Numbered from the stretch's first letter, positions 15,462 to 25,605 are shown. The stretch: DNA of 49,695 nucleotides from Oligoflexales bacterium (GCA_023301565.1 JALZUO010000146.1:1-49695); one strand, 5' to 3'. The notes: generated by a model from the letters alone, not told the origin. Numbers and translations are program-made.

Positions 15462-16234
15462 TAGCTGAAAAACCCTCCACTATTCTCATCTTTATTATCC
15501 TTTTGACTAGCAATAACAGCAGAAGCAGTAGATCCTACAGCCTCAGTAGCTCCTGTAATAGCAGCAGCTCTTGCATTTTGTTTAGCTATCTCAATAGCTT
15601 CTTCAATACTAAGATTAGCTAAAGCAGCTGTACGTTCTCTTTCGTTTTGAGATAGAAACTCTCTAAAAGCTATATCATCCTTAAATAGGTCAAGCTGATC
15701 TGCAAATACAGATTTCTGTAATTCCAACTCAAAAGAACTACTATCATCCAGTCTTCTTAGTTGTCCTTCTCTTTCAAGAGCATCCACATATGCTTTTTCT
15801 TGTAAAGCTAAACTAGCACCTAGAGCTTCTAATTTCTCTTGATTTTCCTGTGTATCTAGTGTATCACGATTCTGCTCTAAGTCAAGTAATATATCTCTCT
15901 CTTGAGACTGTAGTCTCTGTTGTATCTGATCAAAGCGTTGCTGTGTATCTGCATTATCTTGAGTTTGTAAATCTTCCTGCCTAGCTTGCTGTATTCCAAG
16001 TTCCTGAGAAGCTATCTGATTTTGTTGATTCAATTGATTCAATTGCTGTTGAGTAGCTTGAGTAGCTGCTGTCTCTGAAGTAGAAACTACATTAGCTCCA
16101 CTACTAGGGACATTAGCCTTACCTGTAGCCTTAACTCTCAAGGCGTTCTTAGCCTTGATAGAAGAATCTCTAGCAGTAGCGTTATTAGGTGTATTTAAAT
16201 TGTTCTTTAATGCGTCAAGTAATGATGTTGCCAC
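15461..16234 (-). CDS. Gln-rich putative ejection protein (257 aa)
   Basis: GTG start with GGGAGATAATC upstream. Very rich in Gln, Asn, Ala and Glu, with long helical repeats (TQATQQQLNQLNQQNQ, then QRFDQIQQRLQSQERD) and an Ala-rich C-terminal segment. It resembles the following gene in composition, so the two may be diverged partners of one injected complex. Only a short TAATC spacer separates it from the 796-residue gene. Confidence 0.7.
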   Translation of the reverse strand: MATSLLDALKNNLNTPNNATARDSSIKAKNALRVKATGKANVPSSGANVVSTSETAATQATQQQLNQLNQQNQIASQELGIQQARQEDLQTQDNADTQQRFDQIQQRLQSQERDILLDLEQNRDTLDTQENQEKLEALGASLALQEKAYVDALEREGQLRRLDDSSSFELELQKSVFADQLDLFKDDIAFREFLSQNERERTAALANLSIEEAIEIAKQNARAAAITGATEAVGSTASAVIASQKDNKDENSGGFFS

Positions 16235-16236
16235 GA

Positions 16237-18627
16237 TTATCTCCCTACTCTTATTCTATTATCTAAGTCTACTAGACTCTTATTTGCTTCTTTGAATTTA
16301 TTTGCATTAGATCTAAGTATCTCTATCTTAGCCATATATTCATCTACTACTCTCTCATTATTATATTTAGAAGTTTCTAGTAATTGCTCTAGCTTATAAG
16401 CAGAATCTAGAAATAAATCATATCTAGCTGCAATATCGTCAGGATTGTAAGCAGTGAAACCATGTCTATGATTATAAGTAGCGGCAATCCCCTTCCTAAA
16501 TATAGAAGGATCTTCAGATAATAATACCTCATCTAGAAAATTCTGACTATTGAAATAAGCTTCATCTGATTGTCTGAAATCTTCTATATCGCCAGTAGGA
16601 AATATAGCTTCAAATGCCTCTCTAGCTTGTACTTCTCCAGCTCCCGGATCTGTTCTTAAGATCTCTCTAGCTTTAGGATCACCTAAACGTGCTAATTGAT
16701 TTACAGCTGCAATACCGGCTCCACTCTCTTCATTGTAGATATCAGATAAATCTTGAGAAGATAATTCTCCATCAGATAAATAGGACTGAAAAGGTGCGAA
16801 GTCCCCTAAATGTTCTGAACCTAATAAGGCATCGCCTGATGTGAAAGATCCTTGATTCTCTTGAAGACTCTCTCTTAGTGTTTCTATATCGTCTATCTGA
16901 CCATCGAAATCCTTATCAAATAATTCCAAAGCAGCAGGTCTATTTTCTATCTGTCTAGATACTTCCCCTGTTTCTTGATTAACGCTCTGAACTCCGCCAC
17001 CCAATTGATTGTATATATCTAATTGATTCTGAACATCCTCATAAGATACTGTCCCGTTTTCAAAATAGCTTTCAACTACGAGTCTATCATAATCGGGATC
17101 TTCAGGGTCCATATTATCTAGTTGATAATCTGTAGCTATCCATTTAATGTGTTCATTCCACTGTTCAGAGCCTCCATCAAAAGCTCCTAACTCTTTCAAT
17201 TCCTGTATAGAATAATTAGCTACTTGTCTGGCTAGTTCTGGATCTAGATCATTTAAGGTTGTAAGGGATTCTACAATTCTTTGTTTTTCTTCACGAGAAG
17301 TTGCAGGATTGTTCAGTGCTTCAATAACAGGAGGAGCTTCTAATCTATCAAAAGAAAACTCACCATATCCCGGTATAATATCAGAAAGTAATTCAGTATC
17401 CAATTTACCATAACCTTCTATGTCCCCCAGTGCTTCATTCTCTTCTTGAATAGTATCAACTGAAGTATTAAGGTTGTCAAGTTGATCACTTGCAGTTTCT
17501 AATGTCTCTTGATGTGATTGTATAAAGTTTACAAAGTCAGATCCATACTTCTCTGCCATTTTAGCTTGAGTCTCTTCATCAGCATCTAAATATTCTCTAG
17601 TTAGGTTTGAGATATTCTCATCAGATAAGAAATCCTCAACAGTAATAACTTCATTACCGAATGTAAGAGTATCAGAACTATCTACTTTTTCAATTAATTG
17701 CTGAACTCCAGCCTCAGATGAAGCTACTCCAGATGCACCTAGATCTAATAATTGTTGTCTAGCTTGTCTTCTCTCCGAAGGGGAAGATTGTGGATCTTGA
17801 GATATATTTCTTAGGTCTTCGATTCTTGAAAACTCTTCTTGTTCTACTTGACGTATCTTATCATTTAATTCAGGTACAGTCAATCCTGCTAGATCTACTT
17901 CAGGTATTTCTAATAGTTCTGCAAGTTCAGTTGGTGACAATCCAGATTGAGCTTGGAAGTCTGCATTACTGAATAGGTTTCCTACAGTAATCGTGTTAGG
18001 GTCTGCAATCAATTCTGAAGCACTTTGTCCCGTTTCTTTGAGATTGATATACTGGAGTGGGTTTGAAGCAGCACCCTCCAAGCCAGCAGCTTGTAGAGCA
18101 GGTGCTAGAGCAGCAGCTCCTTCAACGGAAGGATTCAGAGCTAACTCCTCTAGCTGTTGCTTGGTCTGATCATCTAAAGTCGCCAATAAATCTGGTGATA
18201 AGGCTACTTCATATGAAGAGTTTTCTGTTAATTGTCCTGTAGCTTGATTTGGAATGTAACTGTTAACTAGATTCTGTATAGAATTACCAATAGTTCCAGC
18301 CTGTTCCAGTGTTTCAGACTTTTCGAAACTTATAGCTTCTTGAGCAGTTTGAGTAGTTCTATTTTGTTGTCTACGTTGGACGTCTCTTAAATTGTTTTCT
18401 GGACTTGAATTGAAAGCGAATGCCTTCTGAGGTTTAGTACCAGCCATTTTAGCTGAATCATCTGAAGCACCTAAAAGCTGAGCAGCTAATGGTGATGTGG
18501 GTGGTTGAGCTAGTCCTCTGTCAGCAGATAGACTCTGCAATTCAGAATCATTGACGTTACGGATCTGTCCGTTAGTACGGATCTTCGTATTCTTACTTTG
18601 ATTCAATTTTTCTAACAGTGAAGGCAC
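16237..18627 (-). CDS. Large acidic virion protein with an EF-hand-like loop (796 aa)
   Basis: The frame is open from 18678, but the GTG at 18627 has AAGGGGA in front and I take it as the start. The protein is acidic, rich in Gln, Asp, Glu and Leu, and mostly helical. Residues 571-582 read DKDFDGQIDDIE, which fits the 12-residue EF-hand consensus (Asp 1, 3, 5, Gly 6, Ile 8, Glu 12). One loop is seen clearly, so calcium binding is a prediction. First gene after a strong promoter and a repeat-bearing leader, it heads the ejection-protein group. Confidence 0.75.
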   Translation of the reverse strand: MPSLLEKLNQSKNTKIRTNGQIRNVNDSELQSLSADRGLAQPPTSPLAAQLLGASDDSAKMAGTKPQKAFAFNSSPENNLRDVQRRQQNRTTQTAQEAISFEKSETLEQAGTIGNSIQNLVNSYIPNQATGQLTENSSYEVALSPDLLATLDDQTKQQLEELALNPSVEGAAALAPALQAAGLEGAASNPLQYINLKETGQSASELIADPNTITVGNLFSNADFQAQSGLSPTELAELLEIPEVDLAGLTVPELNDKIRQVEQEEFSRIEDLRNISQDPQSSPSERRQARQQLLDLGASGVASSEAGVQQLIEKVDSSDTLTFGNEVITVEDFLSDENISNLTREYLDADEETQAKMAEKYGSDFVNFIQSHQETLETASDQLDNLNTSVDTIQEENEALGDIEGYGKLDTELLSDIIPGYGEFSFDRLEAPPVIEALNNPATSREEKQRIVESLTTLNDLDPELARQVANYSIQELKELGAFDGGSEQWNEHIKWIATDYQLDNMDPEDPDYDRLVVESYFENGTVSYEDVQNQLDIYNQLGGGVQSVNQETGEVSRQIENRPAALELFDKDFDGQIDDIETLRESLQENQGSFTSGDALLGSEHLGDFAPFQSYLSDGELSSQDLSDIYNEESGAGIAAVNQLARLGDPKAREILRTDPGAGEVQAREAFEAIFPTGDIEDFRQSDEAYFNSQNFLDEVLLSEDPSIFRKGIAATYNHRHGFTAYNPDDIAARYDLFLDSAYKLEQLLETSKYNNERVVDEYMAKIEILRSNANKFKEANKSLVDLDNRIRVGR

Positions 18628-18850
18628 TAAATTCCCCTTACGATGGTAAGTTAAGCTAATCTGAAGTATCCACAGCATATCAAAACAGTAAAGCTAATAT
18701 GGCGGGGACAAGTAGAATAGTATATATATAAAGCTAATCTGAAGTATCTTCAGTATATCTAGTTAGTTGTGCTCGAATGCAGAACTATAGTAGCGTCAGT
18801 AGCTGTATTGTCGCCCTAACGGGCTAATATTAGCTGTAATCCCTATTACC
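18628..18850 (-). repeat. Leader with repeated GCTAAT elements
   Basis: Between the nozzle gene and the 796-residue gene. An 18-base sequence, AAGCTAATCTGAAGTATC, occurs identically at 18653-18670 and 18731-18748, with a third AAGCTAAT at 18691. A perfect palindrome GCTAATATTAGC lies at 18823-18834. In the second copy, CTGAAG-TAT-CTTCAG forms a small hairpin. The region is transcribed from the promoter just upstream, so the repeats may act as protein sites in DNA or RNA. Confidence 0.6.
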
Positions 18851-18878
18851 AGTATACCAATGGTGAAGAGATTGTCAA
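18851..18878 (-). promoter_or_regulatory. Sigma70-type promoter for the ejection-protein genes
   Basis: On the minus strand, TTGACA (18878-18873), a 16-base spacer and TATACT (18856-18851) preceded by TTGG. It starts right after the stop of the nozzle gene and reads toward 18627. The -10 region continues TATACTGGTA, shared with the promoter at 25.6 kb. Confidence 0.75.
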
Positions 18879-18885
18879 GAGCTAA

Positions 18886-21800
18886 TTAACCGGTAGTATC
18901 CTTAGCCTCTGTGATCCCCTTACGAGAGTTCAGAGCTACTCTAAAATCCACTCCAGATATCTCTACAGGCTCATCCTTACCTGTATTTTGATACCTTACT
19001 TGGATATATAAGAACTTCCTACGGTCTACTGCTGATCTTATACTAATTATACTTCTATTCTCAGTATCGCTTAAAGCTGTTTGAGCTTCGTTATTATTTA
19101 TATTAAATAAATCAGTAGGTTCGAAGCTATTACTCATATCTGTAGATATTTCTAGTGTAGTGTTCTCAGAGTTTACTATATTTCTAAAGTGACTGATAAT
19201 AGATATTAGTGTCTTTCTAGCTCCAGCATTACCGAAATCTAATGCTCTATACTTAACATCCCAATGGATAGGTTGATCATCATCTCTAAAATCACTCTCA
19301 TTGCCCGTACTACGGATTGCGAATACTCGACCTTTAGTTGAACCAAAGAAAGCGTTAGATTGCTTGTTAGCCCATCCTGTTGCTGGATGATTGTCATACC
19401 TAGTCCACCCACCCGGAGTATCTTGAGTCTCACGAGTATGATCATATACATATACTTCACTATTCTGAGAATCATTCTCAACTGGAACACTCAACTTGTA
19501 TTGTCTATTCCTAGCAAAGTTGTGTCCTTGAGCTAGATCCAATTGATCTTCATTGACTGACTCCAACCACAATCTTTCCATACGACTACCGATATATCTG
19601 AACCTATAATTTCTAGTAATGGAATATATGCCTGAGTTATTAGCAAATATAATACCATCTTTAGATGCTGCTACAGAATAAGGAGCTGTACATCCCAATC
19701 CTTGAGTTTCAAGTCTCTGAGGTTCAGTAGTATTACTTACATTGAAGACATACACTGAGTTTGTTTTGAAAACAACAACTATACCTTCCTTTACTGAATC
19801 TTGAGAAGTAGCATCACCAAAGAATGGAATCATTCCGGTAATATCTTGACCATCAGCAGCGTTTACATCTCTAACATTTTCGGTATCAGAATCAGATACA
19901 GCATTTGGATTGTCAAAGATTTCTGGGAAGTTACTGTAAGATTGTATAACCCTAGAAGGATATACTCTCTCAGTCATACCAGCTTCACTACCAGCTTCTC
20001 TACGTAGACCATTAATGAATACATCAAAGTCAGCAGGAAGATTGGTAGGTATAATCATTTCTGGAATTTCAATATCTACTCTAGGCTTTCTTACGATAAG
20101 TTGACCTGCATTGAATTCATCACCAGCATTAGCAATCATCCAAGGAGTAAAGCCTTCATTTTGAGCTGTTCTCATGGTAGTATTAATTGCTTCCGCTAAT
20201 CTCGAAGTAGCAGATGCTATAGCTTTTAATATGTCTGAGTTTCTATCTGTTCTAGTGTCACGATTACCCTCTGTCCCCAAGAGTACCGGAATATCTCCAG
20301 CTTGAGTAGCAGTAATAGCAGCATCAGCAGTAGGAGTCACGCCATCACTGTTATTGTAAGAAACAGTAATTCTTGTCCCCGAAGTAGCAATAACTTGATG
20401 CCAACCGATAGCTTCTACATTGTTAGTAATAGCTTTGACTGTATGATAAATGTACACCCAACTTCCGACAGGAATTGAACTACCAACATCTAAAGATAAT
20501 GTATTATTTAAAGAGTTTTGAATGTAAAGGGAAGTACTTAGAACATTAGCATTATCTACATCAATCCACTCATATCTAGCAGTGTTAGTCATATCAGTAC
20601 TAACAATATCTCCAGTTATTCTATTATCTCTTCTGAAGGACCATACTAGTCCATCTAATTCACTATTTTCAGCTAGATTTGATTGATCATACATTTGAAT
20701 ATTTAATTCAGGATAGTCTGTAAGGTTCCCTAGAATCAGTCTGTTATTAGAACTGGTAATTAGGTTAGCTCTTAAAGGCTCAGACCAGTTAACTCTGTTA
20801 GCAATATCCGAATCTACAGAAGTAGCTACGATATCCAATTGAGTTTGATCTTGCAATTCTTCATCTTGAGTAGTATCTGTAAATTTCAAGTAACCATCAT
20901 GCTTATTGAACTGCATAGGTATATTAGTTATTCTATAGAAAGGTGCTTCTGTATCTGCAACTGTTCTATATATTTCAACTTCTAGTCTACGGTAATCATA
21001 GATATCCCAAGCAGGCATACCGATCAGTTTCAATTGTATAGCAGAATCTTCTGATACATCTACTCTAAAGTTTTCAGATCCAGTAACAGCAGAAGCTACA
21101 ATATTATCATTAGCATCAATTGCATTCAATCTGAAGTAATATCTGTAAGTAGATATTCTGGTAAAGGTACCTATGTTCGTAGTATTGATATTTCTATTTA
21201 CAGTTATACGTCCTTGAGTTCTCTCATCATTGTCATCTCTACTTTCAACAGTAAAATCTAATATCTGAGTACCATCATTGTAACGTATTCTATCTCCGAT
21301 ATTTACCTTAAATTCATCTGTAAGTGCAACAACAAATTGATTATCTTCAATAGCTGTAACTTGAATAGTAGGAGTATTAGTAACAATCTTTCCGGGATTC
21401 GTATTATCTATAGTTGCAAACAATCCTGCCTGCCACCTGAACAATCCTGCTCTATATACATTCTCACCATCAAATTTCATAACTTCATCATTACCATTAA
21501 TGAAATACATGTTATCGTTTACCATAGTACTTCTTAGGAATGTTTGGTTTGTATATGAATCTACATCGAAATGTCTTACATAGGTTGAATTAGTCTGTTC
21601 AAAAGAATCTACAGGAGCTTCAATAGGAATCCATCTGCAATCTATAGTGAAAGCTACACTATTATTAGAACGATCTTCCCAGTCAATAACTTCATCAACT
21701 TCTACATATTTACCTAGTAGTGTACCTGTCTCTGTACCTTTTAGACTTGATAATATTTCTATAGTATTGGAATTGAATACTCTATTAATTCTATGTTCAC

Positions 21801-24030
21801 CTGAGAATTGTCCTGAGTTTTTGAAGTAGATATTTCCACCCTCAACAAGATCCGAAGTAGATCCTGAATCTAGTGTTACAAGTAAGAACTCTCCATCTCC
21901 ACTAAGTGTGACAGGACGATCATCAAATATGTTTACATACTTAACTCTAAGTTTTCTGTCTAGTTCAGTATATCTAAAGATATCACCAACAACAAGATTC
22001 TCTACTGAAGCTGAATTGCTTCCTGACCTTAATGGGACAATACTACTAGAACGCTCTCCAGTAACCCTCAAACCTAAAGGAACTTCTAAATTACTTACAG
22101 CTCCCCGAATTACAACAATATTAGAATCATCTGAAGAAGCTACTTCAAGTATAAATGTATCTTCAAACAAAGCACTTATTAATACATCTCCCCTTACAAA
22201 TTCCGAAGGTGAAGCAAATTCAATTTGATCTGTGAATATTCCACCCAAACCTCCAGCATCTACTTCATCGAAATCAGGACAGTTTACAGTAGGATTATCT
22301 ACAATTATTTTTAGAGTGTTAGTGTCTACACTTTCAGTGCCTACGATTCTAAACTCACCATTATGGGAAGCTCTACCCATATCTCTTACAGTAAAGTAAT
22401 CTTCTAATTTATTATCTACAGATATTACATCTGAAACAGTTACAGGATTACCTTGACTGTCTAGTGCTTCATGATTTTTAGCTACTAATACATATTCAGA
22501 ATATCCTGTAGTTTTGTTGTAAGATACTTCAGTTACTTCTAACCAGTTAGCTATAGTATCATCTGTTGTTATAAAGCCTCTAGATCTTCGAGCTAGTGCT
22601 CCAGCTTGATAGAAAACAGGACCGATAGTTGTATTGGTTGCAATTCTATTATTTAATCTTGGAAATAACCTAGGAAGGTTAAAAGTATTACCTACTTCTT
22701 CAAAAGTACGTTCAGCATAAATATTTCCACCTAAACCTGCAACTAATCTTTCTTCTCCAGATCGTCTATATGTATCAATATGATTTACCCAACCTTCTCT
22801 TTCGTTAGGATTATCATATATCTCTTCATGATTTAATCCCCACAAAGTTAACTGAGGGTTTGAATCTTCGTAAGGTACAGTTGTAGGAGTTCCTGTAAGG
22901 AATACTTGGTTGGTTATGATTTCACCACTATCATAGTATATTTCAAAGTTAGCATCTGAAAGGGTGTTATTTGTAAATGTAATATCTAATTGCCCTAAAG
23001 TATTATCGAAAACGATAGCATCAGGTATAACTTGTTGTAAATCTCCACCAATACCATCTTCTAGATATATACCTAGGATTGGAAACATTCCTGTGAAATT
23101 TGGAACTGGAATTGTAACACTATTTCCCGAAGCTACTGATCCATTGACAATATTATCACTTGGAGCTGTTGTTAATACTGGAAATATATCTATTGCGAAA
23201 CTATTGGAGTTAGTAATCTGAACTGTAACTTCACCATTGTTTGGATCTAACTTAACTTCATCGGCAATAACTTCAATAAATTGAGCAGGAGTATCTTGGA
23301 ATACTCTAGCTATAACATTGAAATTCTCCAAACCGTGAACAGATGCTGGTATTATTATAGATTGAGTACTATTGGCTGGTATGCTTGTATTTGGAGCGAC
23401 ATAATTCTGTCCCCCTAATTCAGATCTATCGGAGAAATATACAAAACCATCAAAGTCAGCAGCATTAGTATGACTAATCTCTACTGAAAGATCTGCTTTA
23501 TTTATTCTTATCTCATCAGGTAAAAATACTGAGTTGGAGAAGTCACTAGTACTTAAAGATTCTGTAACGCCTACGAATAATACATTACTACTTAATCCAT
23601 GATTGGAAGCAGATAATTGAACTATATCGGAAGGGGAGTTGAAAGTTCTTCTAGGATCTGCTGTAAACTCTGTGAAGTAATGAGTTGAGTCTTGTATATC
23701 AGAGAATTGACCTAAATCAGTAGACAAACCCTCACTAACTCTACCTGCTACTATTAATGGAGTAGTAGGAATATTAGCTAAGTTTATCTCTGAATTTAAA
23801 TCTAATCTTATGTTATTGGTAGCACTATCTGTATAGCTTACTTGTTCTACACGTACAGGTACATACCCTGACTGCTGTTGATATCCCGGACGTTTCTTAA
23901 TACGTCTTTCCAATACTTCAGCATTGATAGCATCTTCAAAGAATCCCGGCTGTAGTAAGTTCTCACTTGAACGTACATCTATACCTAGACCTAAATCATG
24001 TTCTGCTACTGTTTGATATTGTAGTGGCAT
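18886..24030 (-). CDS. Very large beta-rich tail nozzle / stabilisation-like protein (1714 aa)
   Basis: The N-terminus (GIDVRSSENLLQPGFFEDAINAEV... then RRIKKRPGY) has the look of podovirus tail-tube/nozzle proteins of the T7 gp12 or P22 gp10 type, which begin with a 'list of sites, then K-R-P-G' pattern. The middle ~1000 residues are Ser/Thr/Asn-rich beta repeats. The C-terminal part has beta-propeller-like blades (SVYVFNVSN, GIIFANNSGIYSITRN, AFFGSTKGRVFAI). At 1714 residues it is about twice the usual size, so extra domains appear inserted. Neighbouring adaptor gene supports the call. The start overlaps a small ORF by 35 bases. Confidence 0.7.
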   Translation of the reverse strand: MPLQYQTVAEHDLGLGIDVRSSENLLQPGFFEDAINAEVLERRIKKRPGYQQQSGYVPVRVEQVSYTDSATNNIRLDLNSEINLANIPTTPLIVAGRVSEGLSTDLGQFSDIQDSTHYFTEFTADPRRTFNSPSDIVQLSASNHGLSSNVLFVGVTESLSTSDFSNSVFLPDEIRINKADLSVEISHTNAADFDGFVYFSDRSELGGQNYVAPNTSIPANSTQSIIIPASVHGLENFNVIARVFQDTPAQFIEVIADEVKLDPNNGEVTVQITNSNSFAIDIFPVLTTAPSDNIVNGSVASGNSVTIPVPNFTGMFPILGIYLEDGIGGDLQQVIPDAIVFDNTLGQLDITFTNNTLSDANFEIYYDSGEIITNQVFLTGTPTTVPYEDSNPQLTLWGLNHEEIYDNPNEREGWVNHIDTYRRSGEERLVAGLGGNIYAERTFEEVGNTFNLPRLFPRLNNRIATNTTIGPVFYQAGALARRSRGFITTDDTIANWLEVTEVSYNKTTGYSEYVLVAKNHEALDSQGNPVTVSDVISVDNKLEDYFTVRDMGRASHNGEFRIVGTESVDTNTLKIIVDNPTVNCPDFDEVDAGGLGGIFTDQIEFASPSEFVRGDVLISALFEDTFILEVASSDDSNIVVIRGAVSNLEVPLGLRVTGERSSSIVPLRSGSNSASVENLVVGDIFRYTELDRKLRVKYVNIFDDRPVTLSGDGEFLLVTLDSGSTSDLVEGGNIYFKNSGQFSGEHRINRVFNSNTIEILSSLKGTETGTLLGKYVEVDEVIDWEDRSNNSVAFTIDCRWIPIEAPVDSFEQTNSTYVRHFDVDSYTNQTFLRSTMVNDNMYFINGNDEVMKFDGENVYRAGLFRWQAGLFATIDNTNPGKIVTNTPTIQVTAIEDNQFVVALTDEFKVNIGDRIRYNDGTQILDFTVESRDDNDERTQGRITVNRNINTTNIGTFTRISTYRYYFRLNAIDANDNIVASAVTGSENFRVDVSEDSAIQLKLIGMPAWDIYDYRRLEVEIYRTVADTEAPFYRITNIPMQFNKHDGYLKFTDTTQDEELQDQTQLDIVATSVDSDIANRVNWSEPLRANLITSSNNRLILGNLTDYPELNIQMYDQSNLAENSELDGLVWSFRRDNRITGDIVSTDMTNTARYEWIDVDNANVLSTSLYIQNSLNNTLSLDVGSSIPVGSWVYIYHTVKAITNNVEAIGWHQVIATSGTRITVSYNNSDGVTPTADAAITATQAGDIPVLLGTEGNRDTRTDRNSDILKAIASATSRLAEAINTTMRTAQNEGFTPWMIANAGDEFNAGQLIVRKPRVDIEIPEMIIPTNLPADFDVFINGLRREAGSEAGMTERVYPSRVIQSYSNFPEIFDNPNAVSDSDTENVRDVNAADGQDITGMIPFFGDATSQDSVKEGIVVVFKTNSVYVFNVSNTTEPQRLETQGLGCTAPYSVAASKDGIIFANNSGIYSITRNYRFRYIGSRMERLWLESVNEDQLDLAQGHNFARNRQYKLSVPVENDSQNSEVYVYDHTRETQDTPGGWTRYDNHPATGWANKQSNAFFGSTKGRVFAIRSTGNESDFRDDDQPIHWDVKYRALDFGNAGARKTLISIISHFRNIVNSENTTLEISTDMSNSFEPTDLFNINNNEAQTALSDTENRSIISIRSAVDRRKFLYIQVRYQNTGKDEPVEISGVDFRVALNSRKGITEAKDTTG

Positions 24031-24163
24031 TGGAGCCTTTCAATTTACATGTTAAACATTTACACTTCTTCTTGTGTTTCGGATTCTGTGACGTAGAACC
24101 TTTACCTTGCTTTATTTGTAAGAGATTACCGTGATTAAGGTTATCTACGTTATCAGCTGTCAC
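23996..24163 (-). CDS. Small Cys/Lys-rich protein (55 aa), tentative
   Basis: A GTG at 24163 overlaps the adaptor stop and has GGGA 9 bases upstream. The frame crosses the 122-base gap and runs 35 bases into the nozzle gene. It contains KHKKKCKCLTCKLKG, a Cys cluster that could bind zinc. Without it the gap would be empty, which is odd in this compact genome. A chance frame remains possible. Confidence 0.45.
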   Translation of the reverse strand: MTADNVDNLNHGNLLQIKQGKGSTSQNPKHKKKCKCLTCKLKGSNATTISNSSRT

Positions 24164-25166
24164 CGAATGTCCCATTAGAGAATAGGAATCGTCTAGCAGG
24201 TCTTCCCCATACTCTTGACTTCTTCTTAACTCTCATTGTTTGCTCTCTACCTACCCAACTACGTTCAACTTGCATTTCAAATTCTTTCTTAACCCTGTCT
24301 TCCATTTCAGACTCTCCACCTAACTTACGAGTCAATTCTGCTACTGCAAATTGTATCAAGAAGTTATTTACTGGCTTAGGGAATGTAGGAACACAAGATC
24401 CTGAAATACTACACAGGTAATCATCAGGCTCAATTGACAGTTTAGTTTTACCATCAAAATCAACCAGTTGAGAAATATCTGTATTGATCTCTCTACCTTG
24501 AACTTTAGCTCTACTTGGTATTGTTTTGAATGTTACCTTGTTATCATCTAATCTTTTAATTTGTAAACTAGCTTTAACTTCGCCCGTACTACCATCAATA
24601 ACATTTACATAGCTATTTAATTCATCAGTCTCGGTAGTTAAATCATCTCCGATGTTATCTACTATTAAGTAGTTACCATCTTCGTTCACACTTGTTATTC
24701 TACCTTGAACTGGAACCAAAGCAGGAGCACATCTCAAATACCAAACACGAGCATTATATGTCCCCGTTGGATTCGGAACAAAACGAATACGCTTACCAAT
24801 AACAACATAATATCTAGGTATCTGTGCTCTTAGTGATGATTCATATAAAGATATATCTCTATAACTAATTCTAGTTATTTCTTGGAAGTGAGATCTTTGA
24901 ATCTGGATCTCTATCTTCTCAACTCTATCTTCAAAAGAATCTTCAGGTATTCTATATTCCTGTACACCATCGATTAGATCTAGCTCGAAATAATCAAGTA
25001 AAGGTTCTTCATAATGTCTAGCTAAAATATTCATAGCATAGTCTTGAGCACGATTCAATGCAGGAAGTATATCCGTAGAATCTTTAATAGAGTTTACGTT
25101 ATCTTCATCCAATTGACTTCTAACTTGAGAGGCTAGACCATCTACAGTATTTAATATATTTGACAT
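24153..25166 (-). CDS. Head-to-tail adaptor (tail tubular protein A-like)
   Basis: A 337-residue protein: helical N-terminus with ALNRAQDYAMNILARHYEEPLLDYFEL, a strand-rich middle (VRFVPNPTGTYNARVWYLRC-like segment), an inserted beta domain (about 155-240), and a C-terminal FAVAELTRKLGGE helix. This order fits the gp4/gp11-type adaptor family that joins portal to nozzle. The insertion makes it longer than the ~200-residue members. It lies directly upstream of the nozzle gene in transcription order, as expected. Confidence 0.7.
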   Translation of the reverse strand: MSNILNTVDGLASQVRSQLDEDNVNSIKDSTDILPALNRAQDYAMNILARHYEEPLLDYFELDLIDGVQEYRIPEDSFEDRVEKIEIQIQRSHFQEITRISYRDISLYESSLRAQIPRYYVVIGKRIRFVPNPTGTYNARVWYLRCAPALVPVQGRITSVNEDGNYLIVDNIGDDLTTETDELNSYVNVIDGSTGEVKASLQIKRLDDNKVTFKTIPSRAKVQGREINTDISQLVDFDGKTKLSIEPDDYLCSISGSCVPTFPKPVNNFLIQFAVAELTRKLGGESEMEDRVKKEFEMQVERSWVGREQTMRVKKKSRVWGRPARRFLFSNGTFGDS

Positions 25167-25207
25167 TATTATCCTTTTGTGTGAAACAGATTAGAGAATA
25201 GTTTAGA

Positions 25208-25528
25208 TTAGATATCTAAAGTATCTTCTTCTTCGCTATCTTCTTCAGAATAGTCTTCTTCAGACATTTCTTCGTCTTCCATATCTTCAGCTTCTAATAG
25301 TCCACGGGATTCCATTTCTGCAATTAGTTCATCATCAGAGAAGTCGATCATTGGAGAATCAACGCCTTCATCATCTGCCATCATATCTTCATCAGAATAC
25401 TCATCATCAGACATTTCTAGATCTTCATCATCTTCTAGTCCCATCATGTCCATGTCATATTCTTCATCTGAATACTTCTTCTTTGATTCTGGCATAGTTA
25501 ATGCACTCATTCCTGATTTCTTTTTCAT
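25208..25528 (-). CDS. Highly acidic small protein (106 aa)
   Basis: Roughly half of the residues are Asp or Glu, with Met and Ser, after a basic start (MKKKSGMSALTMPESKKK). GGAGATTACCG precedes ATG. Such acidic proteins in phages may be DNA mimics, scaffolding aids or low-complexity virion parts; nothing decides here. It is the first gene after a near-consensus promoter, which suggests strong expression. Confidence 0.7.
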   Translation of the reverse strand: MKKKSGMSALTMPESKKKYSDEEYDMDMMGLEDDEDLEMSDDEYSDEDMMADDEGVDSPMIDFSDDELIAEMESRGLLEAEDMEDEEMSEEDYSEEDSEEEDTLDI

Positions 25529-25576
25529 CGGTAATCTCCTTAAAATTCAATGAAATTAATATAAATATATGCTACC

Positions 25577-25605
25577 AGTATATCTGATAGAATACTTTTT
25601 GTCAA
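25577..25605 (-). promoter_or_regulatory. Strong sigma70-type promoter
   Basis: On the minus strand, TTGACA (25605-25600), a 17-base spacer and TATACT (25582-25577). It sits in the 83-base gap after the holin-like gene and drives the acidic protein, adaptor and nozzle genes. Confidence 0.8.

Noticed and set aside
19801-23221. Plus-strand ORFs opposite the nozzle gene
   Set aside because: Shadows of a long, well-supported minus-strand gene; Ser/Leu/Ile-rich translations with no start signals.
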